Source: CAYRTD01 sp964426915
Lineage (GTDB): Bacteria > Bacteroidota > Bacteroidia > Bacteroidales > GCA-2748055
Assembly: GCA_964426915.1 (NCBI GenBank)
Contig: CAYRTD010000068.1
Coordinates: forward strand, 1 to 20,622
Direction: 5' to 3'
DNA length: 20,622 nucleotides
Shown here: positions 1 through 6,984 of the stretch, piece after piece
Position numbering within the stretch: the first letter of the stretch is position 1
Layout: each line of letters starts with the position of its first letter
Position numbers and translations under genes: made by a program
Notes under the pieces: model-generated
What the model was told of the DNA's origin: nothing
Seen by the model: the letters and a program-made list of their open reading frames with translations, nothing else
Databases searched by the model: none

Positions 1-29
1 TGTGGATGAGTGCACAGACACTACTTAGA

Positions 30-275
30 GTCTGTCCATAATGTCCGATATACTCTCAGGGTTAATTTTCAGCGGCATTCGTGAGCTCGTTATCACTCGG
101 TTCTGCGTTGCTGCAAAAATTTTAAATCCTCGAATACATTGGTATACTGCGGTTTAAAATTTTGTGCCTCCGCACGCTGTCGCTGAAGCTTTAGCGTAGG
201 CGCCTAAAGCTTCAGCGACACGCGGTTGTGCGCCTTGATCCCGAACATTATGTTCCGATAGCTATCGGAACAGAC
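30..275. repeat. MITE-like palindromic repeat element, copy A
   Basis: The left end GTCTGTCCATAATGTCC (30-46) is mirrored at the right end. There GAACATTAT (243-251) and GGAACAGAC (267-275) are the same arm inverted, split by a small palindromic insertion; 251-272 is a perfect 22-bp palindrome. Between the ends lies a module at 103-145 that recurs, inverted and with one mismatch in 43 bases, at 9091-9133. It contains an AT-rich inverted repeat (GCAAAAATTTTAAA paired with TTTAAAATTTTGTGC). No ORF or transposase is present. A non-autonomous element mobilised in trans, or a repetitive extragenic palindrome family, would both fit; no convincing target-site duplication is visible. Confidence 0.6.
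171..232. repeat. Long perfect hairpin inside the repeat element
   Basis: A perfect 16-bp inverted repeat (179-194 with 204-219, arm GTCGCTGAAGCTTTAG) surrounds a 9-nt loop. An outer imperfect extension pairs CGCAC (171-175) with GTGCG (228-232). It has no T-run on either side, so it does not look like an ordinary intrinsic terminator. It lies in the right half of copy A and could be a structural core of the element. Confidence 0.7.
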
Positions 276-565
276 ACATGACTTTATTGACAGAAACTAC
301 TTACCCTCTCACCAATACCGATTTATCGGTATGACTTACAAGATAATGCTCAAACATTATCGACTAACTCCTCCCTGATTGCCGGAAATGCTTTTATAAC
401 TCACAGGGCATGCTTCAGGCTTTCAGGTATTTGTCAGATAAATAAGCTTTCCAGGGGCATTTAAAATATTTGATCTATAAAAAAAAATAAAAAAAATGTA
501 TATTTACAGCGCAATAAAAAAATCAGGCACTACCCTATTTCATCTTCGGGCTAAATAATCAAATA
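276..565. other. Non-coding leader region of the GntR gene
   Basis: No ORF is supported here. Two small inverted repeats are visible: ATACCGA/TCGGTAT with a TTTA loop (315-332) and ATAATG/CATTAT with a 6-nt loop (344-361). The sequence becomes very AT-rich from 460. TATATTTA at 499-506 is the nearest match to a -7 element and TTTG at 469-472 could be a -33 element, but the 26-bp gap is longer than usual, so I do not call a promoter. FadR-type regulators often bind their own upstream region, so an operator may lie here; I cannot identify it. Confidence 0.4.
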
Positions 566-1288
566 ATGGACAGTATTTTTCAACACATAGGTAATAAACA
601 AACTCTTAGCCTGAAAATCGAGAGAACAATTGAAAACGCCATTCGGGAAAAAAAACTTGCAGTCGGTTCTAAATTGCCTACTGAAAGAGAGATGTGCGAA
701 TCATTCGGCGTTAGCCGGACGGCACTGAGGGAAGCATTAAGGCGGTTAAGCGCCCGGGGCTTGATCAGAATCCAGAAAGGCAGCGGAATGTATGTTGCTG
801 AACTTAACATTGAAGACGCTATCAATACTCTTAATCTCTATTATGATCTGAAATTTGACAGAAATCTGCTCAGTCAGTTCATAGAAGTAAGAAGATTATT
901 CGAGCCTGAAATCTCAAGACTTGCTGCAAAAAACAGAAGTGAGGAAGACATTAGGGAACTGGAGAGAAGTATCATTCAGTTCGAAGAATGTGATCCCGAC
1001 AATACTCAGAAGGAAGCGGATATTGATAATAAGTTTCATCTGACCATAGCTAAATCCACCGCAAATCCGATCATGCAGATCACAATGGAACCTATTTATT
1101 CACTTCTCCCGAGAATGCGGAATTACATTTATGCAAATATTGAAGGCGAAAAAGAAAATACCCTTCAATATCATAAGAAGCTGTTAGTGGCTATCAGGGA
1201 GGGTAAGGAAGATGATGCCTACCGGATAATGAAAGAACACCTTGACCGGACTCAGGAAATATATGAAAAGTATTTGAATCCTTTTTAA
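566..1288 (+). CDS. GntR/FadR-family transcriptional regulator (FCD domain)
   Basis: A 240-aa DNA-binding regulator. Residues about 13-77 are a GntR winged helix-turn-helix: KLPTEREMCESFGVSRTALR is the typical recognition region, followed by the wing GLIRIQKGSGMYV. Residues about 100-235 are an all-helical FCD ligand-binding domain. It keeps the likely metal-binding set D154, H158, H203 and H225. Proteins of this subfamily usually bind small carboxylates or sugar acids and repress nearby catabolic genes. Here no catabolic operon is visible downstream, so the target probably lies upstream of the window or elsewhere. The ATG at 566 gives a normal start 12 residues before the wHTH; as in most genes here, there is no clear Shine-Dalgarno site. 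It ends 14 bp before the next gene and is probably co-transcribed with it. The ligand cannot be predicted. Confidence 0.9.
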   Translation: MDSIFQHIGNKQTLSLKIERTIENAIREKKLAVGSKLPTEREMCESFGVSRTALREALRRLSARGLIRIQKGSGMYVAELNIEDAINTLNLYYDLKFDRNLLSQFIEVRRLFEPEISRLAAKNRSEEDIRELERSIIQFEECDPDNTQKEADIDNKFHLTIAKSTANPIMQITMEPIYSLLPRMRNYIYANIEGEKENTLQYHKKLLVAIREGKEDDAYRIMKEHLDRTQEIYEKYLNPF

Positions 1289-1302
1289 GAGATCAAAGCA
1301 TC

Positions 1303-1758
1303 ATGAAGATAGAACTTTTTGATTATAAAGACCTGAATATTGTAGAGTTTACTCCAGGAAAGCCTGATGATGTCCCTGCATCATTTTCGGAAAATTCAAA
1401 ATATCTTCACGGCTCAGTTTTCAGTCTTATTCAGACCGCTTTTAGCCTGAGTAACCCGGATTTTTCCTATTATGAACCCATGATTTTTGAGGGTCAAAAT
1501 CTTATCATTCTCCGGAATCACTTGCAGGATCATCATTCCCGCCTGAAAAACACCTCAAGCTATGAGGAATTCGATAAGTATTTGAAAATGCAGATTGAAG
1601 GCATTGTTTTTCTGAATGATCTGAAAACCTTCTATCCCAACTGGAAAATAACCTGGGAAAATATACGTGATGAGCTCCTTTCCGTTTACAATGAACTTAT
1701 CATAATGATTGATAATTGCATTGATGAGGATCAGGTCTTCAGGGTGAAGGGGTACTGA
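1303..1758 (+). CDS. Hypothetical protein, 151 aa, downstream of the GntR regulator
   Basis: I do not recognise this protein. It starts 14 bp after the GntR gene and is probably in the same transcript. The composition is normal for a real soluble protein: acidic, rich in aromatic residues and isoleucine, with no signal peptide, membrane segment or cysteine-rich motif. The C-terminal half (about 88-140) looks helical, with LKTFYPNWKITWENIRDEL and a following amphipathic stretch. The N-terminal part (1-75) has alternating hydrophobic residues that could form strands. It ends in TGA at 1756-1758. Possible roles include an accessory partner of the regulator, but nothing in the sequence supports a specific function. 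Confidence 0.7.
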   Translation: MKIELFDYKDLNIVEFTPGKPDDVPASFSENSKYLHGSVFSLIQTAFSLSNPDFSYYEPMIFEGQNLIILRNHLQDHHSRLKNTSSYEEFDKYLKMQIEGIVFLNDLKTFYPNWKITWENIRDELLSVYNELIIMIDNCIDEDQVFRVKGY

Positions 1759-1948
1759 AGAATTTCGCTGAGCCTCTCACTGCTCAAATCCCAATCACAA
1801 TTACTGTATTCTTACTGATGACAAGTTTAATTATCTCCTTGATAATTAACACCTTGTAATTTTCGCTTTATGTCCCCGTATTCCGGGGGTGGAGGCTACT
1901 AATGACATCTCACTGGTCATACTTTTATCAGTGAATTAAGAAAAACAA

Positions 1949-2103
1949 CCTTGATTCAAATGATTTGGATGATTCCTATGATTAATCTGTGGCTCTTTCA
2001 TTTGTACAATCAAGGCAATCCTATAATCCTTTTAATCATGGTTCAAACTTTTCGCTGTCTGATCCTTGATTTGCATGATTACCATGATTAACCCGTAGTT
2101 CTG
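1949..2103. repeat. ATGATT-type repeats in direct and inverted copies
   Basis: Two direct copies begin CCTTGATT and continue as ATGATT hexamers spaced every 9 bp, ending ATGATTAA (1949-1986 and 2064-2091). Between them lies an inverted copy (2008-2041). AATCAAGG (2008-2015) can pair with CCTTGATT (1949-1956), while TTAATCATGG (2032-2041) is the exact complement of CCATGATTAA (2082-2091), so alternative foldings are possible. A related fragment lies at 6885-6911. Nothing suggests a coding role. Confidence 0.65.
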
Positions 2104-2244
2104 TTTTCACGACCACATCATTAGATTTATATATCTCATGACTCTTTGAACAAAACATACGCCAGAATCCTTAAAGGAATAGATACAACCTATCAATAGA
2201 GTAGAGTGGCTGGATCATAATGTTCTCATGCTAAGAACAATTAA

Positions 2245-2252
2245 TAGGTTTG
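2245..2252 (+). promoter_or_regulatory. Candidate Bacteroidota -7 promoter element for the kinase
   Basis: TAGGTTTG matches the TAnnTTTG consensus of the Bacteroidota primary sigma factor exactly. It lies 74 bp before the ATG at 2327. No good -33 TTTG is seen at the usual distance, so this is a moderate call based on one box. Confidence 0.4.
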
Positions 2253-2326
2253 TATTTTAAAATAATTAACGACCCGATTTATAAGCAGGATAACAAAAAT
2301 AATTGAGTTATTACCAATTAACCACC

Positions 2327-2500
2327 ATGATAAAGTCAACAAATACAGACAATCGGGAAAAAATTGCCGCAGATGAATTAAACAAATTCAATGAGAATAT
2401 TATCGATACGCTACGTGAACCATTACTTGCAATTGATAAGGATTTAAGGGTAATAAAAGCTAGCCGCTCATTCTATAAATTTTTCAAAGTAACCCCCTGA
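2327..2500 (+). pseudogene. N-terminal fragment of the hybrid histidine kinase, ended by in-frame TGA
   Basis: The frame opens here (ATG 2327; a TTG at 2303 is also possible) and encodes a short N-terminal helix. It then gives the first half of a PAS domain, IIDTLREPLLAIDKDLRVIK and on to SFYKFFKVTP. A TGA at 2498-2500 stops it. The same frame continues immediately with ETIGKLIYELGN and the second half of the PAS fold, so this fragment and the CDS from 2528 are one ancestral gene with a nonsense codon and no frameshift. In related PAS domains the stopped position normally holds a Glu, Arg or Gly in a motif like VTPEETIG. A sequencing error, a recent nonsense mutation or tolerated read-through could explain it. 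Confidence 0.75.
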
Positions 2501-2527
2501 GAAACAATTGGTAAGCTTATATATGAA

Positions 2528-5029
2528 TTGGGAAATCACCAGTGGGATATTCCAAAACTAAAAGAATTGCTGGAAAAAATCATTCCTGAGAAAAACGCTA
2601 TTGATAATTACGAGGTTGAACACAATTTTTCTACCATCGGGAAACGCGTGATGCATTTAAATGCACGTCAGGTAAAAAGAGCATTTGGAAAAGAGAAGAT
2701 CATTCTACTTGCTATTGAAGACATTACTGAACGAAGGGGCAAAGAAGATTCCTTAAAAGAAAAACATCGTGCAACAATTGATTCTTTAAACATTCTGTTG
2801 AACCTTATGCATGCGCCAATTATTATATGGGACACTTCCATGATAATAAAACATTTCAACCGAAAATTTGAACTGCTGAGCGGATATGATTCGGCTGAGG
2901 TTATCGATAAAAAAATAGATCTTCTTTTCCCAAAAGAAAAAATTGCAACAACTCTTGAATTGCTGAAAAATCATCTGGACGATGAACATGAAGTAGTAGA
3001 AATAGATATTTTAACAAAAGACAATAATATTAAGACAGTTTTGTGGGATTCATCGCGTATTCTTGATGAAGAAGGAAATAATATTGTTGCAACAATTTCG
3101 CATGATATAACAAGTCGCAAACTCTTAGAGGATACGTTGAACCTTTTGGAAACACGTTACCGTCGACTTTTTGAGACAGCTAAAGACGGAATTCTTATTC
3201 TCGATGCCAAAACCGGGAGGATTGTTGATGTTAATCCCTATTTGATTGATTTGCTGGGATATCCGAAAAAATATTTTATTGAAAAACCAATCTGGGAAAT
3301 AGATCCTTTTCAGAATATTTACAGGAATAAAGAGAAATTTCTGGAATTGCAACAAAATGAATATGTTCGCGATGATGATTTACTGATTGTTACTTCAGAT
3401 GGACGTGAAATTCATGTTGAGTTTGTTAGCCATGTATACCTGGCTAATAATGTTAAGGTAATGCAATGCAATATCCGGGACATTACCGAACGTACGAATT
3501 TACAATACGAAATGAAATTCCAGGCTAACCTGATTAATAATGTGGGTAAGGCTGTTATTGCTACTGACTTACTGGGCCAGGTGACTTACTGGAATAATGC
3601 TGCAGAAAAAATTTACGGGTGGTCACCTTCTGAAGCAATCGGACAAAATATTACGGATTTAACACCTGCCCGGCAATCCAGGGAACAGGCCATCGAAATA
3701 ATGAAAGAATTAAGCGAAGGAAAAACATGGGCCGGAGAATTTCTTGTAAAAAGAAAGGACGGAAGTAGTTTTCCTGCATTTGTAAACAATACACCCATAC
3801 ACGACTCAAATGGAAAATTAACTGGCATCATAGGAATTTCAAGCGATATTACCGAACGCAAACGCTTCGAGATGGAGTTGATAGAAGCCATGGAAAGAGC
3901 CGAGGAAAGCGACCGCTTAAAAACAGCCTTCCTGAACAATATATCGCATGAAATCCGAACGCCCATGAATGCGATAGCAGGCTTCTCCGTTTTTCTTAAC
4001 AACCCCGATTTAATACCCGAAAAACGCAAGCATTATACCGATATAATTTTACAAAGCAGTGACCAATTGCTTACCATTATTGATGATATAATTAGCATTG
4101 CCACTATTGAAGCCGGACAGGAAAAAATACAGGAGAATGATATAAACATTAATTTAATATGTAAACTTTTAAAAGAACAGTTTTTCCAAAAGGCCAGTGA
4201 TAAGAATGTAAGACTTAGTCTGAAAACCGACCTTTCCGATGATGAGGCAATTATTATTACCGATGTGACCAAACTAACACAAATACTCACCAACCTTATT
4301 GGCAATGCCCTTAAATTTACTCAAAAGGGTTTTATTAATTTTGGATATAGGGTAGAGGATCAGCAATTGGAATTTTATGTTGAAGATTCCGGAATAGGTA
4401 TTCCATTGGATAAGCATGAAATAATATTTAATCGATTTCGTCAGGTTGAAACTACCGTTACACGAACTTTTGGCGGTTCAGGCTTGGGCCTGTCCATCTC
4501 AAAAGCTTATGTTGAAATGCTTGGCGGTAAAATGTGGTTAACCTCCGAATTGGGCAAAGGCTCTGTATTCTATTTCACCATTCCTTATAAAAATACGATT
4601 CCGAAAAAACTTCCTGACATACCCTCCAACAAGGAATTAAATTTTGAAATGATTACCACAAAAACCTTATTAATCGCCGAAGATGAGGACTCTAATTTTA
4701 TGCTGTTGGAAGAAATGGTATCGGATTTAGAAATAAATATTATCAGGGCTGTAAATGGCCTTGAAGCCGTTGAGGTATGTAAATCTAACCCACATATTGA
4801 CTTGGTTTTAATGGATATTAAAATGCCTGAGATGAATGGTTACGAAGCAATTATTCGGATAAATAAATTTAAACCTGATTTACCCATAATTGTCCAAACG
4901 GCATATATTACCGAAGCTGATAGAAAGAGAGCCTTAGCGTGTGGTTGTTCCGATTTTTTAAGCAAACCTTTTAATAAAAATATGTTGTTATCTAAAATAA
5001 ATGAACAACTTCATATTATTTCTGAATAA
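2528..5029 (+). CDS. Multi-PAS hybrid sensor histidine kinase (PAS x4, HisKA, HATPase, REC)
   Basis: An 833-aa reading frame starting at a TTG; it continues in frame from the TGA-interrupted fragment upstream, so the start is uncertain. Residue numbers are from 2528. Order: remainder of a PAS domain (1-70, ending AIEDITERR), PAS (about 85-200), PAS (about 208-325), PAS (about 332-448), HisKA with phospho-acceptor H474 in ISHEIRTPMN, and HATPase (about 578-687). The HATPase has N-box NLIGNALKFT, G1 DSGIGI and G2 GGSGLGLSI. A receiver follows (about 712-828) with phospho-acceptor D763 in LMDIKMP and K813 in SKPF. No transmembrane segment is visible, so it should sense a cytoplasmic signal. All catalytic residues are intact, although the first PAS is split. 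No partner response regulator with a DNA-binding output is nearby; the separate CheB domain downstream may be functionally linked. Confidence 0.85.
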   Translation: MGNHQWDIPKLKELLEKIIPEKNAIDNYEVEHNFSTIGKRVMHLNARQVKRAFGKEKIILLAIEDITERRGKEDSLKEKHRATIDSLNILLNLMHAPIIIWDTSMIIKHFNRKFELLSGYDSAEVIDKKIDLLFPKEKIATTLELLKNHLDDEHEVVEIDILTKDNNIKTVLWDSSRILDEEGNNIVATISHDITSRKLLEDTLNLLETRYRRLFETAKDGILILDAKTGRIVDVNPYLIDLLGYPKKYFIEKPIWEIDPFQNIYRNKEKFLELQQNEYVRDDDLLIVTSDGREIHVEFVSHVYLANNVKVMQCNIRDITERTNLQYEMKFQANLINNVGKAVIATDLLGQVTYWNNAAEKIYGWSPSEAIGQNITDLTPARQSREQAIEIMKELSEGKTWAGEFLVKRKDGSSFPAFVNNTPIHDSNGKLTGIIGISSDITERKRFEMELIEAMERAEESDRLKTAFLNNISHEIRTPMNAIAGFSVFLNNPDLIPEKRKHYTDIILQSSDQLLTIIDDIISIATIEAGQEKIQENDININLICKLLKEQFFQKASDKNVRLSLKTDLSDDEAIIITDVTKLTQILTNLIGNALKFTQKGFINFGYRVEDQQLEFYVEDSGIGIPLDKHEIIFNRFRQVETTVTRTFGGSGLGLSISKAYVEMLGGKMWLTSELGKGSVFYFTIPYKNTIPKKLPDIPSNKELNFEMITTKTLLIAEDEDSNFMLLEEMVSDLEINIIRAVNGLEAVEVCKSNPHIDLVLMDIKMPEMNGYEAIIRINKFKPDLPIIVQTAYITEADRKRALACGCSDFLSKPFNKNMLLSKINEQLHIISE

Positions 5030-5070
5030 TGGTAAAAGATTATTAGTGAAATTATTATTAGTTTTATAAT

Positions 5071-5091
5071 TAGAGTCTGTCCATAATGTCC
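5071..5091 (+). repeat. Dispersed repeat end, copy B
   Basis: Twenty-one bases beginning TAGAGTCTGTCCATAATGTC are identical to 26-46 in copy A. The similarity stops there; the internal module of copy A is absent. It is followed at once by a GC-rich inverted repeat. This is the end motif only, in the gap between the kinase and the CheB gene. Confidence 0.75.
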
Positions 5092-5103
5092 AATATCAAG
5101 CCT

Positions 5104-5140
5104 GCCCGCCTATGGATGGCCAGTGCAACGGCAGGCGGGC
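5104..5140. repeat. GC-rich inverted repeat between kinase and CheB gene
   Basis: GCCCGCCT (5104-5111) and AGGCGGGC (5133-5140) form an 8-bp perfect stem with a 21-nt loop. It stands out in an AT-rich spacer. No T-run follows in either direction, so an intrinsic terminator is not convincing. A short ORF across it looks accidental. Confidence 0.6.
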
Positions 5141-5206
5141 CTGCTCCGTTCTTTTACGGGGGCGGGCAAATATTTAATCTGCAAGTTTATGTACTTCAGA
5201 CTTTAA

Positions 5207-5214
5207 TATCTTTA
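5207..5214 (+). promoter_or_regulatory. Candidate -7 element for the CheB-type gene
   Basis: TATCTTTA matches TAnnTTTG at all but the last position and lies 26 bp before the ATG at 5241. No clear -33 box is visible. It would place the CheB and SDR genes in a transcript separate from the kinase. Confidence 0.4.
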
Positions 5215-5240
5215 CTTTACATAACGAAAAAAAAATACCA

Positions 5241-5831
5241 ATGGATGAAAATAGCCTTGAAAAAAACTTTCCTGTCATTTGTGTAGGCGGTTCAGCCGGA
5301 GGACTCGACGCTTATATCCGGCTTCTGCAAAATCTACCACCAGATATGGGTGTGGCTATCGTCATCGTGAATCACCTGAGAACGGTAGCCACTCTTCTTC
5401 CTGAGATTCTTCCGGGCCATACAAAAATGCCGGTTGAACTAATCACTGAAAGACTGGACATCAAGCCCAACCATGTGTTTGTCATCCCTGAAAAACGCGA
5501 CTTACATATTCTTAAAGACGAGTTCCGGCTAAAGCCGATATCAAAACCCAGAGGCTGGCCCGATGTGATTACGGTTTTTCTGCGTTCATTGACCACACAT
5601 TGGAACGGCAAACTTATCGCTATAATTGTATCCGGTTATGACGGTGATGGAGCAGAAGCTTTATGCGGTATTAAAGAAGCAGGTGGTATCACAATCGCAC
5701 AGAAGCCGGATACAGCATCCCAGTCAGATATGCCGGAAACCGCGATAGCAAGTGGGTGTATAGATTTTATTCTTTCACCCGAAGATATAGCAAAAGAAAT
5801 TAAACGAATTTCGAGTGACAATAAAAAGTAG
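5241..5831 (+). CDS. Stand-alone CheB-type protein-glutamate methylesterase domain
   Basis: A 196-aa protein consisting of only the CheB catalytic domain, which in chemotaxis hydrolyses glutamyl methyl esters on receptors. The catalytic triad is visible: S18 in GGSAGG, H45 in IVNHL and D136 in SGYDGDGAEA, the position of the GMGxDGA motif in classical CheB. Segments such as PEILPGHTKMPVELI and PNHVFVIPEKRDL are characteristic. The N-terminal receiver domain that normally controls CheB is missing, and no CheR, CheA or receptor gene is near. It lies 211 bp after the PAS hybrid kinase; CheB-CheR-PAS-kinase fusions are known, so it may act with that kinase, but this is inference. The ATG at 5241 leaves ten residues before the first strand. 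The SDR gene follows after 28 bp. Confidence 0.88.
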   Translation: MDENSLEKNFPVICVGGSAGGLDAYIRLLQNLPPDMGVAIVIVNHLRTVATLLPEILPGHTKMPVELITERLDIKPNHVFVIPEKRDLHILKDEFRLKPISKPRGWPDVITVFLRSLTTHWNGKLIAIIVSGYDGDGAEALCGIKEAGGITIAQKPDTASQSDMPETAIASGCIDFILSPEDIAKEIKRISSDNKK

Positions 5832-5859
5832 AACAGATCATAACCTCAATTAATACATC

Positions 5860-6831
5860 ATGAAATATTTTCTAACAGGTAGTACAGGATTTTTAGGAAG
5901 TTATTTATTGAAAATGCTTGTGGCCCAAGGACACGAGGTAATTGCCCTGGTCCGTGATCCGCAGCGCGCAAAGGACCTCAACCTGCCCGGAGTTAAGCTT
6001 GTAACAGGTGATATTACTGAAAAAATGAGTATGAGGGAGGCAATGAAAGGATGTGATGCAATATACCATGTAGCCGGATGGTATAAAATTGGCGTAAAAG
6101 ATAAATCTCCAGGTTGGAAGATCAATGTAGAAGGTACCAGAAACGTCCTTGAACTGATGGAAGAGCTGAAGATACCAAAGGGAGTTTACACCAGTACTGT
6201 TGCTGTTAATTCCGATACTGACGGAAAAATATACAATGAAGACTTTGAATTTACCGGGGAGCATATCAGCGAATATGACAGGACAAAAGCGGAAGCCCAT
6301 AAAATTGCGGATAGTTTTATATCACGCGGACTTCCCCTTGTTATTGTAATGCCCGGTCTTATTTATGGTCCCGGGGGCACAAGCCTGAGTGATGAAAGCC
6401 TTCGTTTGTACCTGAAAAAAAAGCTGCCGGTAATACCCAAAAAAGCTGCCTATTGCTGGGCTCACGCAGAAGATACAGCCCAGGCTCACATTCTGGCGAT
6501 GGAAAAAGCAAAACCCGGAAGTACCTATATAATTGCGGGTCAACCTTATAAAATTACAGAAGCTTTTAAAATCGCCGAAAAAATCACCGGAATCAAAGCT
6601 CCTGCTGCCATACCGCCTTTTATGCTGGAGATGGGCTACCCCTTTTCATGGCTGATTAATAAAATAATTAATCTTCCTGAAATGTATTCTCCGGAGGCTT
6701 TGAAAGTTCAGGCAGGTGTAACCTATCTTGGTGATAATTCAAGGGCCAAAAAAGATTTGGGGTACAATCCCCGCCCGCTGGAGGAAGGGTTGAGGCAGAC
6801 TCTAATGTTTGAGCTGGAGAAGAAACAGTAG
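5860..6831 (+). CDS. NAD(P)-dependent epimerase/dehydratase, extended SDR
   Basis: A 323-aa extended short-chain dehydrogenase/reductase. The N-terminal Rossmann motif TGSTGFLG (about 6-13) binds the dinucleotide. The active-site pair is Y139 and K143 (YDRTK), with upstream S112/T113 in TSTVAV. VMPGLIYGPGG (about 163-173) is a typical substrate-domain entry. Overall it resembles the dihydroflavonol-4-reductase-like or sugar-epimerase branch (HpnA-like proteins are another comparison), but the substrate cannot be read from the sequence. The last residues, DNSRAKKDLGYNPRPLEEGL, are the usual C-terminal motif of the family, so the protein is full length. It follows the CheB gene by 28 bp, suggesting co-transcription, though no functional link is obvious. 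Confidence 0.88.
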   Translation: MKYFLTGSTGFLGSYLLKMLVAQGHEVIALVRDPQRAKDLNLPGVKLVTGDITEKMSMREAMKGCDAIYHVAGWYKIGVKDKSPGWKINVEGTRNVLELMEELKIPKGVYTSTVAVNSDTDGKIYNEDFEFTGEHISEYDRTKAEAHKIADSFISRGLPLVIVMPGLIYGPGGTSLSDESLRLYLKKKLPVIPKKAAYCWAHAEDTAQAHILAMEKAKPGSTYIIAGQPYKITEAFKIAEKITGIKAPAAIPPFMLEMGYPFSWLINKIINLPEMYSPEALKVQAGVTYLGDNSRAKKDLGYNPRPLEEGLRQTLMFELEKKQ

Positions 6832-6884
6832 GGACGAAAGAATTTTGAAGCTGTCTGAACCCACCGAAGGTCGGGGCAGGCTAT

Positions 6885-6911
6885 GAATTGCATGATTTTC
6901 ATGATTACCAT
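6885..6911 (+). repeat. Isolated ATGATT-type repeat fragment
   Basis: The stretch with TTGCATGATT, then CATGATTA, is very close to the copy at 2070-2090, which also runs TTGCATGATT then CATGATTA. It lies about 50 bp after the SDR stop. It shows that the ATGATT repeat is dispersed rather than local. Confidence 0.5.
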
Positions 6912-6984
6912 TGTTGCTGATTTTTTGATTTTGCCCAATCATGCCCTGTCTCTACCAATCCAAATCGATTAACGATCACCACCC

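Larger units (their letters stand above)
1759..2326. other. Non-coding spacer before the histidine kinase
   Basis: No supported ORF occupies these roughly 570 bases. The stretch contains a small hairpin around 1874-1888 (CCCCG/CGGGG), a cluster of ATGATT-type repeats (1949-2103, listed separately) and a candidate -7 element at 2245-2252. The end is AT-rich. The size and repeat content suggest the kinase is transcribed independently of the GntR operon. Confidence 0.6.

Noticed and set aside
171..232. Rho-independent terminator of a gene upstream of the window
   Set aside because: The hairpin is long and perfect but lacks a T-run on both sides, and it belongs to the interior of the repeat element.
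14..303. Target-site duplication around copy A (similar CAGA-ACTACTTA strings near 15-28 and 290-303)
   Set aside because: The two strings differ at one position and do not abut the element ends at 30 and 275, so they do not prove insertion.
2498..2500. TGA read as an amino acid (selenocysteine or alternative code)
   Set aside because: No Cys/Sec position is expected in this PAS motif, and several other genes here (addA, trmD, hsp20, DUF349) terminate with TGA, so the codon is a normal stop.
3613..4029. 138-aa minus-strand frame inside the kinase
   Set aside because: It is antisense to the fourth PAS and HisKA regions, which are clearly coding on the plus strand; no domain or promoter supports it.
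5086..5286. 66-aa plus-strand frame between the kinase and CheB gene
   Set aside because: It begins inside the dispersed repeat, crosses the GC-rich inverted repeat and overlaps the CheB start in another frame; its composition reflects the repeat, not a protein.
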